This document shows positions 9,096 through 17,205 of a DNA stretch of 34,634 nucleotides, one piece after another. The position numbers and the translations under genes are program-made. Each line of letters begins with the position of its first letter. Within the stretch, counting starts at the first letter, position 1. A model generated the notes under the pieces. The model made no database searches. It had not been told where the DNA came from and saw only the letters and a list, made by a program, of their open reading frames with translations. The DNA is from Paenibacillus naphthalenovorans (GTDB taxonomy: Bacteria > Bacillota > Bacilli > Paenibacillales > NBRC-103111). The stretch covers positions 1 to 34,634 of the forward strand of contig NZ_FNDY01000042.1 in assembly GCF_900099895.1 (NCBI RefSeq), read 5' to 3'.

Positions 9096-10298
9096 TCAGT
9101 GAGCGGCGGTTTTCATGCGCTGCAGCGCTCGTTCCAGCCGGTCAAAAGCAAGGACCATCTCCTCGCTGTCCGTATGCGTAAAGTTCAGGCGCATCGAGTT
9201 CCTTTGAGGCTCGTCCGCAAAAAAGCTGATTCCTGGAACGAAGGCGACGCCTTCCTCGACGGCCAGCTTGAACAGCTCCTGCGTATCGATCCCTTGCGGC
9301 ATCTCCACCCAGATGAACATGCCGCCCTTCGGCTCGTTCCAGCGGACCCCTTCCCAGTTTTTGGCCTGCAGCAATCTGACCATCTCGCGCATCCGCGATT
9401 CGTATTGCGTCCGGATCAGATCGATATGCGAGTACAAGTCAAACTGCTGGAACAGCTCGTGCAGCGCCTGCTGGTCCATGGTGCTGGAGTGCAGATCCGC
9501 AGCTTGCTTGGCGCGGGTCATATGAAGGATCACGTTCTTGTCGCCGACAACCCAGCCGGTACGCAGCGCCGGGGCGACGATTTTGGAGAAGGTGCTCGTG
9601 TATACGACCGCTCCTCCGTTCGGACCGTCGTCCAACGAATAAATGGACGGGAAGGTTTCGGTGTCGTTGAAACGCAGTTCTCCATAAGGGTCGTCCTCCA
9701 GAATAAGCACGCTATTAGATTTGCACAGGTTCAGCGTGCCCTGCCGGCGCTCCAGGCTCCATGCTTTGCCAGTCGGATTTGCGAACGTAGGAATGACATA
9801 AATCATTTTAGGACGATGCTGCTTGATTTTGCGTTCCAGATCTTCCAGATTCATTCCGTTTTCATCGCAATCTACGGAAACGAGCTTGGCTTTATAGGAT
9901 TGAAAAACTTGAATGGCAGCGAGATAAGTCGGTTTTTCGACCAGAATGACGTCACCCGGGTCGATATATATGCGAGTCAGCAAATCGATTGCCTGCTGAG
10001 AGCCGGTGGTCAGCAGCATGTTTTCTATGCCTGCTTTGATTCCCTTGCGAGCCAGATGCTTCGACAGGCTTTCCCGAAGCGGCGTATAGCCTTCCGTAAG
10101 CCCGTACTGCAAAACGGATTTGCTCCCCCGCTCAAAAACGCGCGCGAAGGCGTCGCGCACCGCTTCATGGGGAAAATACTGCTCGTTGGGAAGTCCTCCG
10201 GCCAGTGAAATGATCGAACGGCCCTGCGTCAGCTTGAGAATTTCGCGAACGGCTGAGGATTCAAAGCTATTAATCGTATCTGAGAAATGATAGTTCAT
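9096..10298 (-). CDS. PLP-dependent class I/II aminotransferase
   Basis: The 400-residue fold-type I enzyme resembles 2-aminoadipate transaminase / MocR-type aminotransferase domains without the GntR DNA-binding part. Visible cofactor sites are GSQQAIDLL (99-107), NPTGK with Asn174, EDDPYGELRF with Asp203 and Tyr205, and the Schiff-base lysine Lys239 in TSTFSKIVAPALRTGW. The C-terminus has RLNFTH with the carboxylate-binding Arg. The substrate cannot be read from sequence; given the position between leuA and leuB, a branched-chain or aminoadipate-type 2-oxo acid is possible. SD AAGGAG lies upstream of ATG 10298. It is transcribed away from leuB and from its own promoter, so it is not part of the ilv-leu operon. 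Confidence 0.88.
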   Translation of the reverse strand: MNYHFSDTINSFESSAVREILKLTQGRSIISLAGGLPNEQYFPHEAVRDAFARVFERGSKSVLQYGLTEGYTPLRESLSKHLARKGIKAGIENMLLTTGSQQAIDLLTRIYIDPGDVILVEKPTYLAAIQVFQSYKAKLVSVDCDENGMNLEDLERKIKQHRPKMIYVIPTFANPTGKAWSLERRQGTLNLCKSNSVLILEDDPYGELRFNDTETFPSIYSLDDGPNGGAVVYTSTFSKIVAPALRTGWVVGDKNVILHMTRAKQAADLHSSTMDQQALHELFQQFDLYSHIDLIRTQYESRMREMVRLLQAKNWEGVRWNEPKGGMFIWVEMPQGIDTQELFKLAVEEGVAFVPGISFFADEPQRNSMRLNFTHTDSEEMVLAFDRLERALQRMKTAAH

Positions 10299-10338
10299 AA
10301 GCGCAAGGCTCCTTTTTATTAAAAAGAAGTAAAGTCAT

Positions 10339-10367
10339 TGTATAAATTTCATTTTAATCCTTTCCAA
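10339..10367 (-). promoter_or_regulatory. promoter of the aminotransferase gene
   Basis: On the minus strand TTGGAA (10367-10362), a 17-base spacer and TATACA (10344-10339) lie about 40 bases upstream of the start codon. Confidence 0.6.
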
Positions 10368-10527
10368 GCCCTGTGACAACTGTGAAAATGAACTGATCGT
10401 TTGCCGGTCCATTCATTGCGTCATGCCATGGCGATTCAAAAGTCGGGTAGAGGACGCAGCCGGCGGCCCGAGAAGGCGTCGCAGCATCGTCGCGGCTGCG
10501 GTATTGTGGGCAGTTGATCATAAGTTC

Positions 10528-10577
10528 TTGCCGCAATATGATACAATATGTATACTTATTTGATACAGATTGTATCA
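10528..10577 (+). promoter_or_regulatory. acyltransferase promoter with two tandem palindromic operators
   Basis: The promoter is TTGCCG (10528-10533), 17 bases, TATACT (10551-10556). Palindrome 1, TGATACA-ATA-TGTATAC (10539-10555, imperfect), covers the spacer and -10. Palindrome 2, TGATACA-GAT-TGTATCA (10561-10577, perfect), covers the start region just before the SD. Their centres are 22 bases apart, two helical turns, as expected for cooperative repressor binding. Confidence 0.65.
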
Positions 10578-10590
10578 TGGAGGAGATTGA

Positions 10591-11670
10591 ATGAATGCTA
10601 ATGTCGTGAGCGAAATTTTTTGGTTGAGGGCCCTTTCTTGTCTTTCGATTGTCTTGATTCATTCCATTAATTTCGGTTTGAACAATTATCCGGATAGCGC
10701 GGTTGTCCCGGCTGCGGAGATGTTAAAAGCTTTTCTTTTGTTTGCGACGCCTACTTTTGTTTTTATATCCGAGTTTTTAAACGCAAAAGCCTATAGAGAC
10801 GGAACGCCAAGAGGATTCTTGTTGAAAAGAGCGAAAATCCTCCTTTTCCCTTATATTATTTTAGGGATGGTATATCCCTTTTTGAGTAATGTTCAACTGA
10901 CAGGAGTGAAGACATATATCATTGAATCCGCTAAAAATATCATATTCGGAGATTTCATTGCGTATTTTATTTTGATTATATTGCAATTTCATATTCTGCA
11001 TGTGCTGTTTGCCAACATGTTAAGTATGGCGTCGCCGAGGATGATTTTGACCGTCGCATTCCTCATTAATTTTGTATATCTCGCAGCGTTTAACCTGACA
11101 GACTCGGTATCGGGTGTTCCATTTAGCGGGTATATATGGAATCGCGGTTACTTTATGTTATTCCCGGGATGGATTTTCTACTTTGCCCTGGGATACTATT
11201 GCGGCGCTCATTATGACATCTTAAAGTCAAACCTTCACAAATACAGAGTTATCGTTCTGCTTGCGCCGATATTAACTTTTTTGTTGTCCGTCTCCATTCT
11301 CAACTATACGGGAATTGACCTGTCGTCGAAGCGGTTTGACAATATATTATTTTCGACTTCCATGATTTTTTTACTGATGTACATTACATCAAAGCTTAAA
11401 AATGTCCCCCGCTTTATTTATTTAATAAGTAACTATTCATTCAGTATTTACTTATTACATCTGGCTTTTATTTTGGTATTGCGTCCACTGCCCATAATGG
11501 GCGCAATAGCTTATATCATTTACTTATTTGTTACAGCGATTGCGGGGTCCATCCTGCTGGCGGCGATCTTGAACAGATTTCCATTCGGTAAATATATCGT
11601 CGGCAACGTGCAGACAAGAGGCAAATCCAAAAAGAAAGAAAGGTTATCCATTCCTAATACTATCGGCTAA
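10591..11670 (+). CDS. membrane acyltransferase, acyltransferase-3 type
   Basis: The 359-residue protein is strongly hydrophobic, with about ten membrane segments. It opens with WLRALSCLSIVLIHSINFG, in which the Arg and His match the conserved catalytic start of the acyltransferase-3 family (OatA, IcaC and related O-acetylases of surface polysaccharides). Further family features are TFVFISEFL and late YSFSIYLLHLAFILV. The C-terminus is a basic cytosolic tail. The likely role is acylation of an envelope glycan; the target is unknown. GGAGGAG before ATG 10591 is a strong SD. The DNA is AT-richer than leuA and leuB, suggesting later acquisition. It is controlled by the two-palindrome promoter upstream and shares no obvious function with its neighbours. 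Confidence 0.85.
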   Translation: MNANVVSEIFWLRALSCLSIVLIHSINFGLNNYPDSAVVPAAEMLKAFLLFATPTFVFISEFLNAKAYRDGTPRGFLLKRAKILLFPYIILGMVYPFLSNVQLTGVKTYIIESAKNIIFGDFIAYFILIILQFHILHVLFANMLSMASPRMILTVAFLINFVYLAAFNLTDSVSGVPFSGYIWNRGYFMLFPGWIFYFALGYYCGAHYDILKSNLHKYRVIVLLAPILTFLLSVSILNYTGIDLSSKRFDNILFSTSMIFLLMYITSKLKNVPRFIYLISNYSFSIYLLHLAFILVLRPLPIMGAIAYIIYLFVTAIAGSILLAAILNRFPFGKYIVGNVQTRGKSKKKERLSIPNTIG

Positions 11671-11764
11671 CGAAGTTGGTGACAGGAAGAACCTTTGATT
11701 TGCATATGTTTTTCATTTTCATAAGGATTATATCTATAGCTTTTGCCTATCAAGATGATAGATT

Positions 11765-11809
11765 TTATATCTTTGTAAAACAGAGGGAAATATGCTACAA
11801 AAGATATAA
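11765..11809 (+). promoter_or_regulatory. dyad upstream of leuB
   Basis: TTATATCTTTGTA (11765-11777) is the reverse complement of TACAAAAGATATAA (11796-11809) apart from one extra base. The right arm contains a TATAAT-like element. It may be an operator or a leader hairpin for leuB, which has no T-box of its own. No clear -35/-10 pair could be fixed here. Confidence 0.45.
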
Positions 11810-11837
11810 TGAACTAGATTAGGAGTGAATGCAACTC

Positions 11838-12917
11838 ATGGCAGACGTGAAAAAAATTGCCGTAATCGCCGGAGACGGTATCGGTCCCGAGGTTGTGGCG
11901 GAAGCAATTAAGGTTATGAAGAAAACAGAGGAAGTGTTCGGCTACCGTTTTGAGTTTGAACACGGCCTGTTTGGCGGAATCGCCATTGATGAGAAAGGAA
12001 CGCCGCTGCCGGAAGAAACGCTGGAGATATGCAAAAAGTCCGATGCCGTTCTGTTGGGGGCTGTCGGCGGGCCCAAATGGGACAACAATCCGAAGGAGCT
12101 GCGTCCGGAAACAGGGCTTCTGGGTATCCGCAAAGCGCTTGGATTGTTCTCCAACATTCGTCCCGCGGTCATCTTCGACTGCCTGAAGGATGCTTCCACG
12201 TTGAAGCCTGAGGTTCTGGAAGGGACAGATCTGATCGTTGTCCGCGAGCTGACCGGCGGCATCTATTTTGGCGAGAAGTTCCGCCGCGAGGGAGAGAACG
12301 GCCAGGAAGCAGTGGACACCTGCGTTTACAATGTAGCGGAAGTGGAGCGCATCGTTCGCCAGGCCTTCGACATTGCCCGGACCCGCAGAAAGAAACTTGC
12401 GTCCGTCGATAAAGCGAATGTACTCGAAACGTCCCGCCTGTGGAGAGAAACGGTCAACCGCATCGCTCCGGACTACCCGGATGTAGAGCTTGAGCATGTG
12501 CTTGTAGACAACTGCGCGATGCAGCTTCTGCGCCGGCCGTCGAGCTTCGACGTTATCGTGACGGAGAACATGTTCGGTGACATTTTGAGCGATGAAGCGG
12601 CTATGCTGACAGGCTCCATCGGTATGCTGTCCTCCGCTTCGCTGGGTGAAGGAGCCTTCGGTTTGTACGAGCCTGTACACGGTTCCGCGCCGGATATCGC
12701 AGGTCAAGGCATTGCCAACCCGGTTGCGACGATCCTCTCTGTAGCATTGATGTACAGACTGACATTCGGATATCATGATGCTGCGGAAGCGATTGAGCGG
12801 GCCGTGAAAGAAGTGCTGGACGCCGGCCACCGTACGGGAGACATCGCCGTAGACAAGAGCAAAGCGATCGGAACGAGCGCTATGGGTGAATTGATTGTAA
12901 ACGCCATCCGAAAATAA
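11838..12917 (+). CDS. leuB: 3-isopropylmalate dehydrogenase
   Basis: It oxidises and decarboxylates 3-isopropylmalate to 2-oxoisocaproate with NAD+ and Mg2+/Mn2+, the third step to leucine. The protein is 359 residues. [20 protein letters not shown] is the family N-terminus. The substrate region [11 protein letters not shown], the catalytic Tyr/Lys pair and the metal-binding aspartates in [14 protein letters not shown] are present, and [13 protein letters not shown] is the NAD-binding signature. Start: AGGAGTGA (11821-11828) lies 9 bases from ATG 11838; another in-frame ATG at 11829 would be right against the SD. It stands alone, 3.5 kb from leuA, and leuC/leuD are not in the window. It needs its own promoter. 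Confidence 0.95.
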   Translation: MADVKKIAVIAGDGIGPEVVAEAIKVMKKTEEVFGYRFEFEHGLFGGIAIDEKGTPLPEETLEICKKSDAVLLGAVGGPKWDNNPKELRPETGLLGIRKALGLFSNIRPAVIFDCLKDASTLKPEVLEGTDLIVVRELTGGIYFGEKFRREGENGQEAVDTCVYNVAEVERIVRQAFDIARTRRKKLASVDKANVLETSRLWRETVNRIAPDYPDVELEHVLVDNCAMQLLRRPSSFDVIVTENMFGDILSDEAAMLTGSIGMLSSASLGEGAFGLYEPVHGSAPDIAGQGIANPVATILSVALMYRLTFGYHDAAEAIERAVKEVLDAGHRTGDIAVDKSKAIGTSAMGELIVNAIRK

Positions 12918-12933
12918 AATATAAAGCAATCGG

Positions 12934-12970
12934 AAAACTCTTGAGAAATAGGACTTCTTAAGAGTTTTTC
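12934..12970 (+). terminator. terminator after leuB
   Basis: AAAACTCTT (12934-12942) pairs with AAGAGTTTT (12960-12968), extended inward by GAGAA/TTCTT, and a T run follows. Confidence 0.75.
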
Positions 12971-13041
12971 TGCACACAAAGAAACAAATGTCAGAAATAT
13001 AACAGATTATAATATTTATAATAAGATAAGGATTCCAATTA

Positions 13042-13094
13042 TTGACTTTCTATAGGTCAAAATGTTACCATCTATACCATGATAACCATTATCA
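13042..13094 (+). promoter_or_regulatory. peroxiredoxin promoter region with a Fur-type box
   Basis: TGATAAC-C-ATTATCA at 13080-13094 matches the Bacillus Fur 7-1-7 consensus (TGATAAT-N-ATTATCA) except at one base; it fits the PerR box (TTATAAT arms) less well. TTGACT at 13042-13047 is a good -35 but the -10 is unclear (TGTTAC near 13063 or TATACC at 13073). The box lies between promoter and SD, a repressor position. Confidence 0.65.
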
Positions 13095-13114
13095 ATTAAG
13101 GAGGATTTTCAGAT

Positions 13115-13663
13115 ATGACGGAAAGATTGGTAGGCAAACCGGCACCGGATTTCACCATGGCAACGGCAACCGGAGACGGCCAAGAGTTCGGTAAAGTTTC
13201 TTTGTCTGATTACAAAGGCAAATGGCTCGTACTGTTCTTCTATCCGCTCGACTTCACATTCGTATGCCCGACTGAAATTACGGCGCTTAGCGAAGCAGCC
13301 GGTCAATTCAATGCTATTAATGCTGAAATCCTCGGCGTATCGACGGATAGCATTCACTCCCACCGTGCATGGATCAACACTCCGGTTGACCAAAACGGTC
13401 TTGGCAAGCTGAACTTCCCATTGGCTTCCGACATTACGAAGCAAGTTGCCCGTGACTACGGTGTATTGATCGAAGAAGAAGGTATTGCGCTGCGCGGCCT
13501 GTTCATCATCAATCCAGAAGGCGAACTGGTATATCAAGTGGTACATCACAACAACGTTGGCCGCAGCGTGGAGGAAACCTACCGTGTTCTTGAAGCGCTG
13601 CAATCCGGCGGTTTGTGCCCTGTAGGCTGGAAAAAAGGCGACAAGCATCTGGTTGCGAAGTAA
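13115..13663 (+). CDS. 2-Cys peroxiredoxin (AhpC/Prx1 type)
   Basis: It reduces H2O2 and organic peroxides through a thiol cycle with thioredoxin or AhpF as reductant, in the cytosol. In 182 residues it has FYPLDFTFVCPTE with the peroxidatic Cys51 and GGLCPVGW with the resolving Cys168, so it is a typical 2-Cys enzyme. GISTDS-like GVSTDSIHSHRAW is the conserved tetramer-interface region. SD AAGGAGG sits 12 bases before ATG 13115. No ahpF follows, so reduction by thioredoxin or a distant AhpF must be assumed. It is monocistronic, with its own Fur-boxed promoter and terminator. Codon use is biased, consistent with an abundant protein. Confidence 0.95.
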   Translation: MTERLVGKPAPDFTMATATGDGQEFGKVSLSDYKGKWLVLFFYPLDFTFVCPTEITALSEAAGQFNAINAEILGVSTDSIHSHRAWINTPVDQNGLGKLNFPLASDITKQVARDYGVLIEEEGIALRGLFIINPEGELVYQVVHHNNVGRSVEETYRVLEALQSGGLCPVGWKKGDKHLVAK

Positions 13664-13682
13664 TCGTCTTTAAAAATAGATT

Positions 13683-13718
13683 CCTCAACCCGCCTCCCCG
13701 GCGGGTCTGAGGTTTTTT
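13683..13718 (+). terminator. terminator after the peroxiredoxin gene
   Basis: CCTCA and CCCGCC (13683-13694) pair with GGCGGG and TGAGG (13700-13712), with a T run at 13713-13718. Confidence 0.9.
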
Positions 13719-13745
13719 CTACTACATAAGCAAAGGGGAGCAGGA

Positions 13746-14129
13746 ATGGAAATTTTACAAGGGCTCAAATATAGCGAGAACCATGAATGGGTGCGGTTGG
13801 AAGGCAAGCGTGCGATCATCGGATTGACGGATTTTGCCCAAGAGGAATTTGGCATGATCGTCTTCGTGGAGCTGCCCGAAGCAGGAGATGAACTGCAGGC
13901 GGGAGAGCCGTTCGGCAGTATGGAATCGGTAAAAACGGTAACGGAGCTTTACGCGCCGGTATCCGGTAAAGCGATCGAGGTAAACCGCAAGCTGGCGGAC
14001 AACCCCGGATTGATCAACCTGTCGCCATACGGAGAGGGATGGATGATCGTAGTCGAGCTGACCGACCCCTCCGATCTGGAACGGTTATGGGACGCGGACA
14101 AATACGAAGCAACCTACGTTCATGAATAA
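13746..14129 (+). CDS. gcvH: glycine cleavage system H protein
   Basis: This lipoyl carrier protein shuttles the aminomethyl group between the P, T and L proteins of glycine cleavage. In Bacillus, GcvH also serves as the entry point for lipoate assembly and transfer. It is 127 residues, the normal length. [10 protein letters not shown] and the lipoylation site Lys63 in [18 protein letters not shown] are diagnostic, and the C-terminal [10 protein letters not shown] is typical. SD AGGGGAG-like sequence (13734-13740) supports ATG 13746. It stands alone with a terminator at each side; gcvT and gcvP are not near, the usual situation in Bacillota. Confidence 0.96.
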   Translation: MEILQGLKYSENHEWVRLEGKRAIIGLTDFAQEEFGMIVFVELPEAGDELQAGEPFGSMESVKTVTELYAPVSGKAIEVNRKLADNPGLINLSPYGEGWMIVVELTDPSDLERLWDADKYEATYVHE

Positions 14130-14130
14130 G

Positions 14131-14165
14131 AAGCAGCCTGACGAAGGTCGGGTTGCTTTTTTTAC
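14131..14165 (+). terminator. terminator after gcvH
   Basis: AAGCAGCCTGAC pairs with GTCGGGTTGCTT with a short loop, and a run of T to 14163 follows. It starts one base after the gcvH stop. Confidence 0.85.
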
Positions 14166-14199
14166 TAAAAAAAGGTTTCAGCGGAGCTGAGCCATGAAG

Positions 14200-14233
14200 G
14201 CCGGATTCAAAGAACTGCCCGGTTGAATCCGGC
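14200..14233 (-). terminator. hairpin downstream of the GH15 gene
   Basis: A perfect 11-base dyad, GCCGGATTCAA (14200-14210) with TTGAATCCGGC (14223-14233), has a 12-base loop. It has no direct T run on the minus strand; TCAGC/GCTGA (14178-14190) followed by T7 lies further on and could finish termination. Confidence 0.55.
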
Positions 14234-14243
14234 TTGTATATCG

Positions 14244-16226
14244 TCAGGCCTTGGCCGGGGGCTTCAGCTTTTGGTATTTCTCGATGTATTTCACCACGGC
14301 CAGCACGTAGGTTGCGTGGGACCAGGAGAGCGGGGCGACGGATACCGGCCCGCCGTCGAACGGATCGAGCTGCTCCGGCAGAATGCCGCTTTCCATCGCA
14401 TGCTGGACGACCCACTCCAGCGTGCGTCTTGGAGCCTCCAAATCCTCCACCGTCTTGGCACATTCAATTTCCCATTCAGCGATCCACAAAGTGCAGATGA
14501 TCCAGGGATTGCCCGGGATGTTCTTAATGTCGGACGAGCGCTGAAAGTAATAATCGTGATGGTAGCGGGCAACGCCGCCGACATCGGTTTTGATTGTAAG
14601 CCCGGCGCGGTTGGCTTCGATCGTCTTGACCACGCGGGGATCATCGGCGGGCAGAACTCCGAACTCGAAGATGCCGTAGACGCTGCTTTCGAGCGTTTTG
14701 TCCTGGATCCAAACGCCGTTATCCAGAACCAAACCGCGCACAAAACGGCCTTCCTCCTCATTGTACAAATGCTTCAGGATACCGGACTTGATCTTCTCCG
14801 CCGTATGGCGGTAACGGCTGGCCCGTTCTTCGTCGCCGAACAAGCTGCAGAAGTTGGACGCGGCGATGAGTCCGCCATACACCGCCGATGAGGTGAAGGT
14901 GAAGATGCCGTACCGCTCCTCCCATAAGTCGTAGCTGGGCTTCGGCAGGTTCAGGTCGTGCTCGATGTAGCTCGACATGAACCGTGCGGCGGGGCGGATC
15001 AGCGTTCGGTACAACGATTGCGGGAGCTCGATATCGCCGTGTCTGACATAGTCCTGCCAGAGCGCGAACAGGACAAGCGCCGTTTCGTCCTCTTGAATGG
15101 GGAGCTGCATTTTTCCGCCGTTCAGATAAGGATGCCAGCTGGAACCGACCGTTCCGTCCGGGTTGTATTTATGATGCAGGTAGCCTTCCGGCGACAGGCT
15201 GTTCGCGCAAAAATGAAAGAAAGGCGTAATCATTCCCTGATATCCCGCCATGGTCATCGCATAGGCGATCAGAGCGCCGTCGCGCGGCCACATATAGCTG
15301 TAATGATCGCGGTTGGACTGCATGATATCGGAATCGTTCGCGGCGATAATGGCGCCGTTCACATCCGTCTGGGTACGGACGATCAGAAGGCTCTGCTTGT
15401 AAAGACGAATACAGGCCTTGCTCAGGTTGCCGTAATCGCGTTCCGATTTATTCACCCAGCGCTGCCAGTAAATTTTAACCCTGTCCAGAAGCTTGCCGGG
15501 ATGGCTTTCTTTGACATAGGCGTCGAGCTTCTTGACCTCTTCGAGGTTTTTGCCCGCCGTCATCCAATAGTAAAGCCATTCATCCGAATTCGGGGGCACA
15601 TGAAGCCGGAAGCTGATGGTGCTGTCGACAGACCCCTGGGCGATGGCGTTGCCCATCAGATGGCCGTCCTCCGCATCGCGCCAGGTGCCTTCGGCGTTGT
15701 AGAAACGCTTGACCCCGGTTGTATATTGAAACAGACCCTCGCTGCCGGTCTGCCCGTTGAACATAAAGTAGCGGTCTTTTTTATAATGAAATACCGTGTT
15801 GTTCTGCGGGTAGTAGGCCGCCGTATCTCCGACTTCGGTCTCGTTAATGACCAGATCCTGATTGAAGAACATCCTCACTTCGCGTACTTTGTCCCAATGA
15901 TTGTGAACTTGCACCCGCTTCAAATATATATTTTCACGCTGGTGGACGCCGTCGTTAATGAGCAGGGTAATTCCAAGATGATAGTGGGAGGCCTTGACCT
16001 CGGTGACCAACGAATCCTCTGCATAGGAAAGCTCAATATTCCAGTCCGGATCGGAGAGCCAGCTGAACGCGCCGTCAACCCACAGGCCGATTCTGCACTG
16101 ATAGCCGCCGACATGGTTTAATTGGCCTACATAAGGATAATACAAATCGCGGATATACGTTTGACGATCCAAATTGATCAAAAATTTGCCGTTCCCGATG
16201 ACTAAATGCCTTGGCAATCCACCCAC
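14244..16226 (-). CDS. glycoside hydrolase family 15 (glucoamylase-type) enzyme
   Basis: The 660-residue protein has an N-terminal beta-sandwich (about 1-260) with RHLVIGNGKFLINLD and YYPYVGQLNHVGGYQCRIG, then the (alpha/alpha)6 barrel (about 265-655). Barrel motifs include YMWPRDGALIAYAM, DLWEERYG with the probable catalytic acid at Glu436/Glu437, and GILPEQLDP with the probable base Glu618. The family removes glucose from the non-reducing ends of alpha-glucans; relatives act on trehalose or isomaltose, so the substrate is open. There is no signal peptide, so the enzyme is probably cytosolic. The start is GTG 16226, but AGAAGGA is nearly touching it; TTG at 16217 (giving MPRHLVIGNG) has better spacing. 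The gene is alone on this strand. Confidence 0.9.
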   Translation of the reverse strand: MGGLPRHLVIGNGKFLINLDRQTYIRDLYYPYVGQLNHVGGYQCRIGLWVDGAFSWLSDPDWNIELSYAEDSLVTEVKASHYHLGITLLINDGVHQRENIYLKRVQVHNHWDKVREVRMFFNQDLVINETEVGDTAAYYPQNNTVFHYKKDRYFMFNGQTGSEGLFQYTTGVKRFYNAEGTWRDAEDGHLMGNAIAQGSVDSTISFRLHVPPNSDEWLYYWMTAGKNLEEVKKLDAYVKESHPGKLLDRVKIYWQRWVNKSERDYGNLSKACIRLYKQSLLIVRTQTDVNGAIIAANDSDIMQSNRDHYSYMWPRDGALIAYAMTMAGYQGMITPFFHFCANSLSPEGYLHHKYNPDGTVGSSWHPYLNGGKMQLPIQEDETALVLFALWQDYVRHGDIELPQSLYRTLIRPAARFMSSYIEHDLNLPKPSYDLWEERYGIFTFTSSAVYGGLIAASNFCSLFGDEERASRYRHTAEKIKSGILKHLYNEEEGRFVRGLVLDNGVWIQDKTLESSVYGIFEFGVLPADDPRVVKTIEANRAGLTIKTDVGGVARYHHDYYFQRSSDIKNIPGNPWIICTLWIAEWEIECAKTVEDLEAPRRTLEWVVQHAMESGILPEQLDPFDGGPVSVAPLSWSHATYVLAVVKYIEKYQKLKPPAKA

Positions 16227-16523
16227 ATCCTTCTCTATCCAGAATGCAATCTAGTTTTCAGAGTACCTTTTTATGACAATCCGGTCAATCCATGAAAATG
16301 GAATGAAAACGGAGACCGGCGCACTTTCGGCGAAAGCTCAAGGGTGAAATCGCGCTTCGATCCTATGAAACTATTATTTCCGGTTTTCCAGGGCGTATAC
16401 GGAAATAATAAAATCTCCAACCCGAAGCTGCGGTCCGGGTGCATCTTCTTCGATGTCCGCCGCCAGCCAAGTGGAGATTGGGGTGAAGCTTTATTCGTTA
16501 TTCGTTATCCTGTGCTTATGCGT

Positions 16524-16739
16524 TTATTGGATGCGAGGGGGCAAAAAACTTTGCTCATAGGTCAGCTTCATGATCATATCGTACCGGTTGGGGGATTGCA
16601 GCAGCAACTGGTATTGCTCCGGTTTTATGCCGCTGCAGGTGAGCGTTTGGCCCGTATGATACTGAATATGCATTTGCGAGGATTGATCGTCATAGCTCAC
16701 AAATGCGATCTGCTTCGAACCGATCGGAAGCAGCTTCAT
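16524..16739 (-). CDS. small KTSC-like domain protein
   Basis: The 71-residue protein has a good SD (AAAGGAG on the minus strand, 9 bases before ATG 16739). The layout SKQIAFVSYDDQSSQMHIQY, then GQTLTCSGIKPEQYQLLL, then a final short helix, resembles the KTSC domain, a small beta-rich domain of unknown role often found alone or fused to RNA-related enzymes. The recognition is by pattern only. The 297 bases between its stop and the GH15 start hold nothing I can identify, and it probably has its own transcript. Confidence 0.6.
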   Translation of the reverse strand: MKLLPIGSKQIAFVSYDDQSSQMHIQYHTGQTLTCSGIKPEQYQLLLQSPNRYDMIMKLTYEQSFLPPRIQ

Positions 16740-17205
16740 AAACTCATCTCTCCTTTTAGAGGCTGATCATGAACAATCCGTCTGCGTGAGGAAGTACCTG
16801 CGGCGGAGTTTTTTGTTTTGGATGGATACCTTACCTTATGCCGAAGGCGGAACATTTAGAATCGTTTAGCTGAGGAGTCGCAAGTTTGAAAAGTATGCTC
16901 CAGCCGTATATGCAAAAAGACCTCGTCCGCATATGATATAACATAAAAGGACGACCTTATTTCATACAGTTGAAATAACGCTGTATTTCATTTCAAGTTT
17001 GTCCAAATCCTAGGCGCAAGGCGCTTTTTGAACGGGGTCAGGAAAGATTTAACTGGCCTTCAAAAGATGAAAAAAGAGGATTTTTGTATCCTTAGGTCGA
17101 ATATAAGTCTAGGATATCGGCATGTGTTTTTTTGGCTCGGATTGAATATAAGTTGAATGAATATAGGTTGAGAGGATTTTAAACCGGGATTTGGAGGCGA
17201 AAAGG
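16740..17205. other. intergenic region with overlapping palindromes and short direct repeats
   Basis: No gene is seen. CCTCGTCC/GGACGACC-like arms flank an AT-rich loop (16921-16956). Next come mutually exclusive helices TTATTTC/GAAATAA (16957-16963/16972-16978), ATACAG/CTGTAT (16964-16969/16981-16986) and GAAATA/TATTTC (16972-16977/16984-16989). Three copies of GAATATA(A/G)GT start at 17099, 17144 and 17159, offsets of 45 and 15. It probably holds the promoter of the zinc-ribbon gene. Confidence 0.45.

Noticed and set aside
8997..10208. 403-codon plus-strand frame opposite the aminotransferase
   Set aside because: No SD, no motifs; the minus strand carries a complete PLP enzyme.
16344..16766. 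140-codon plus-strand frame over the KTSC-like gene
   Set aside because: No SD; the minus-strand frame has a strong SD and a domain-like pattern.
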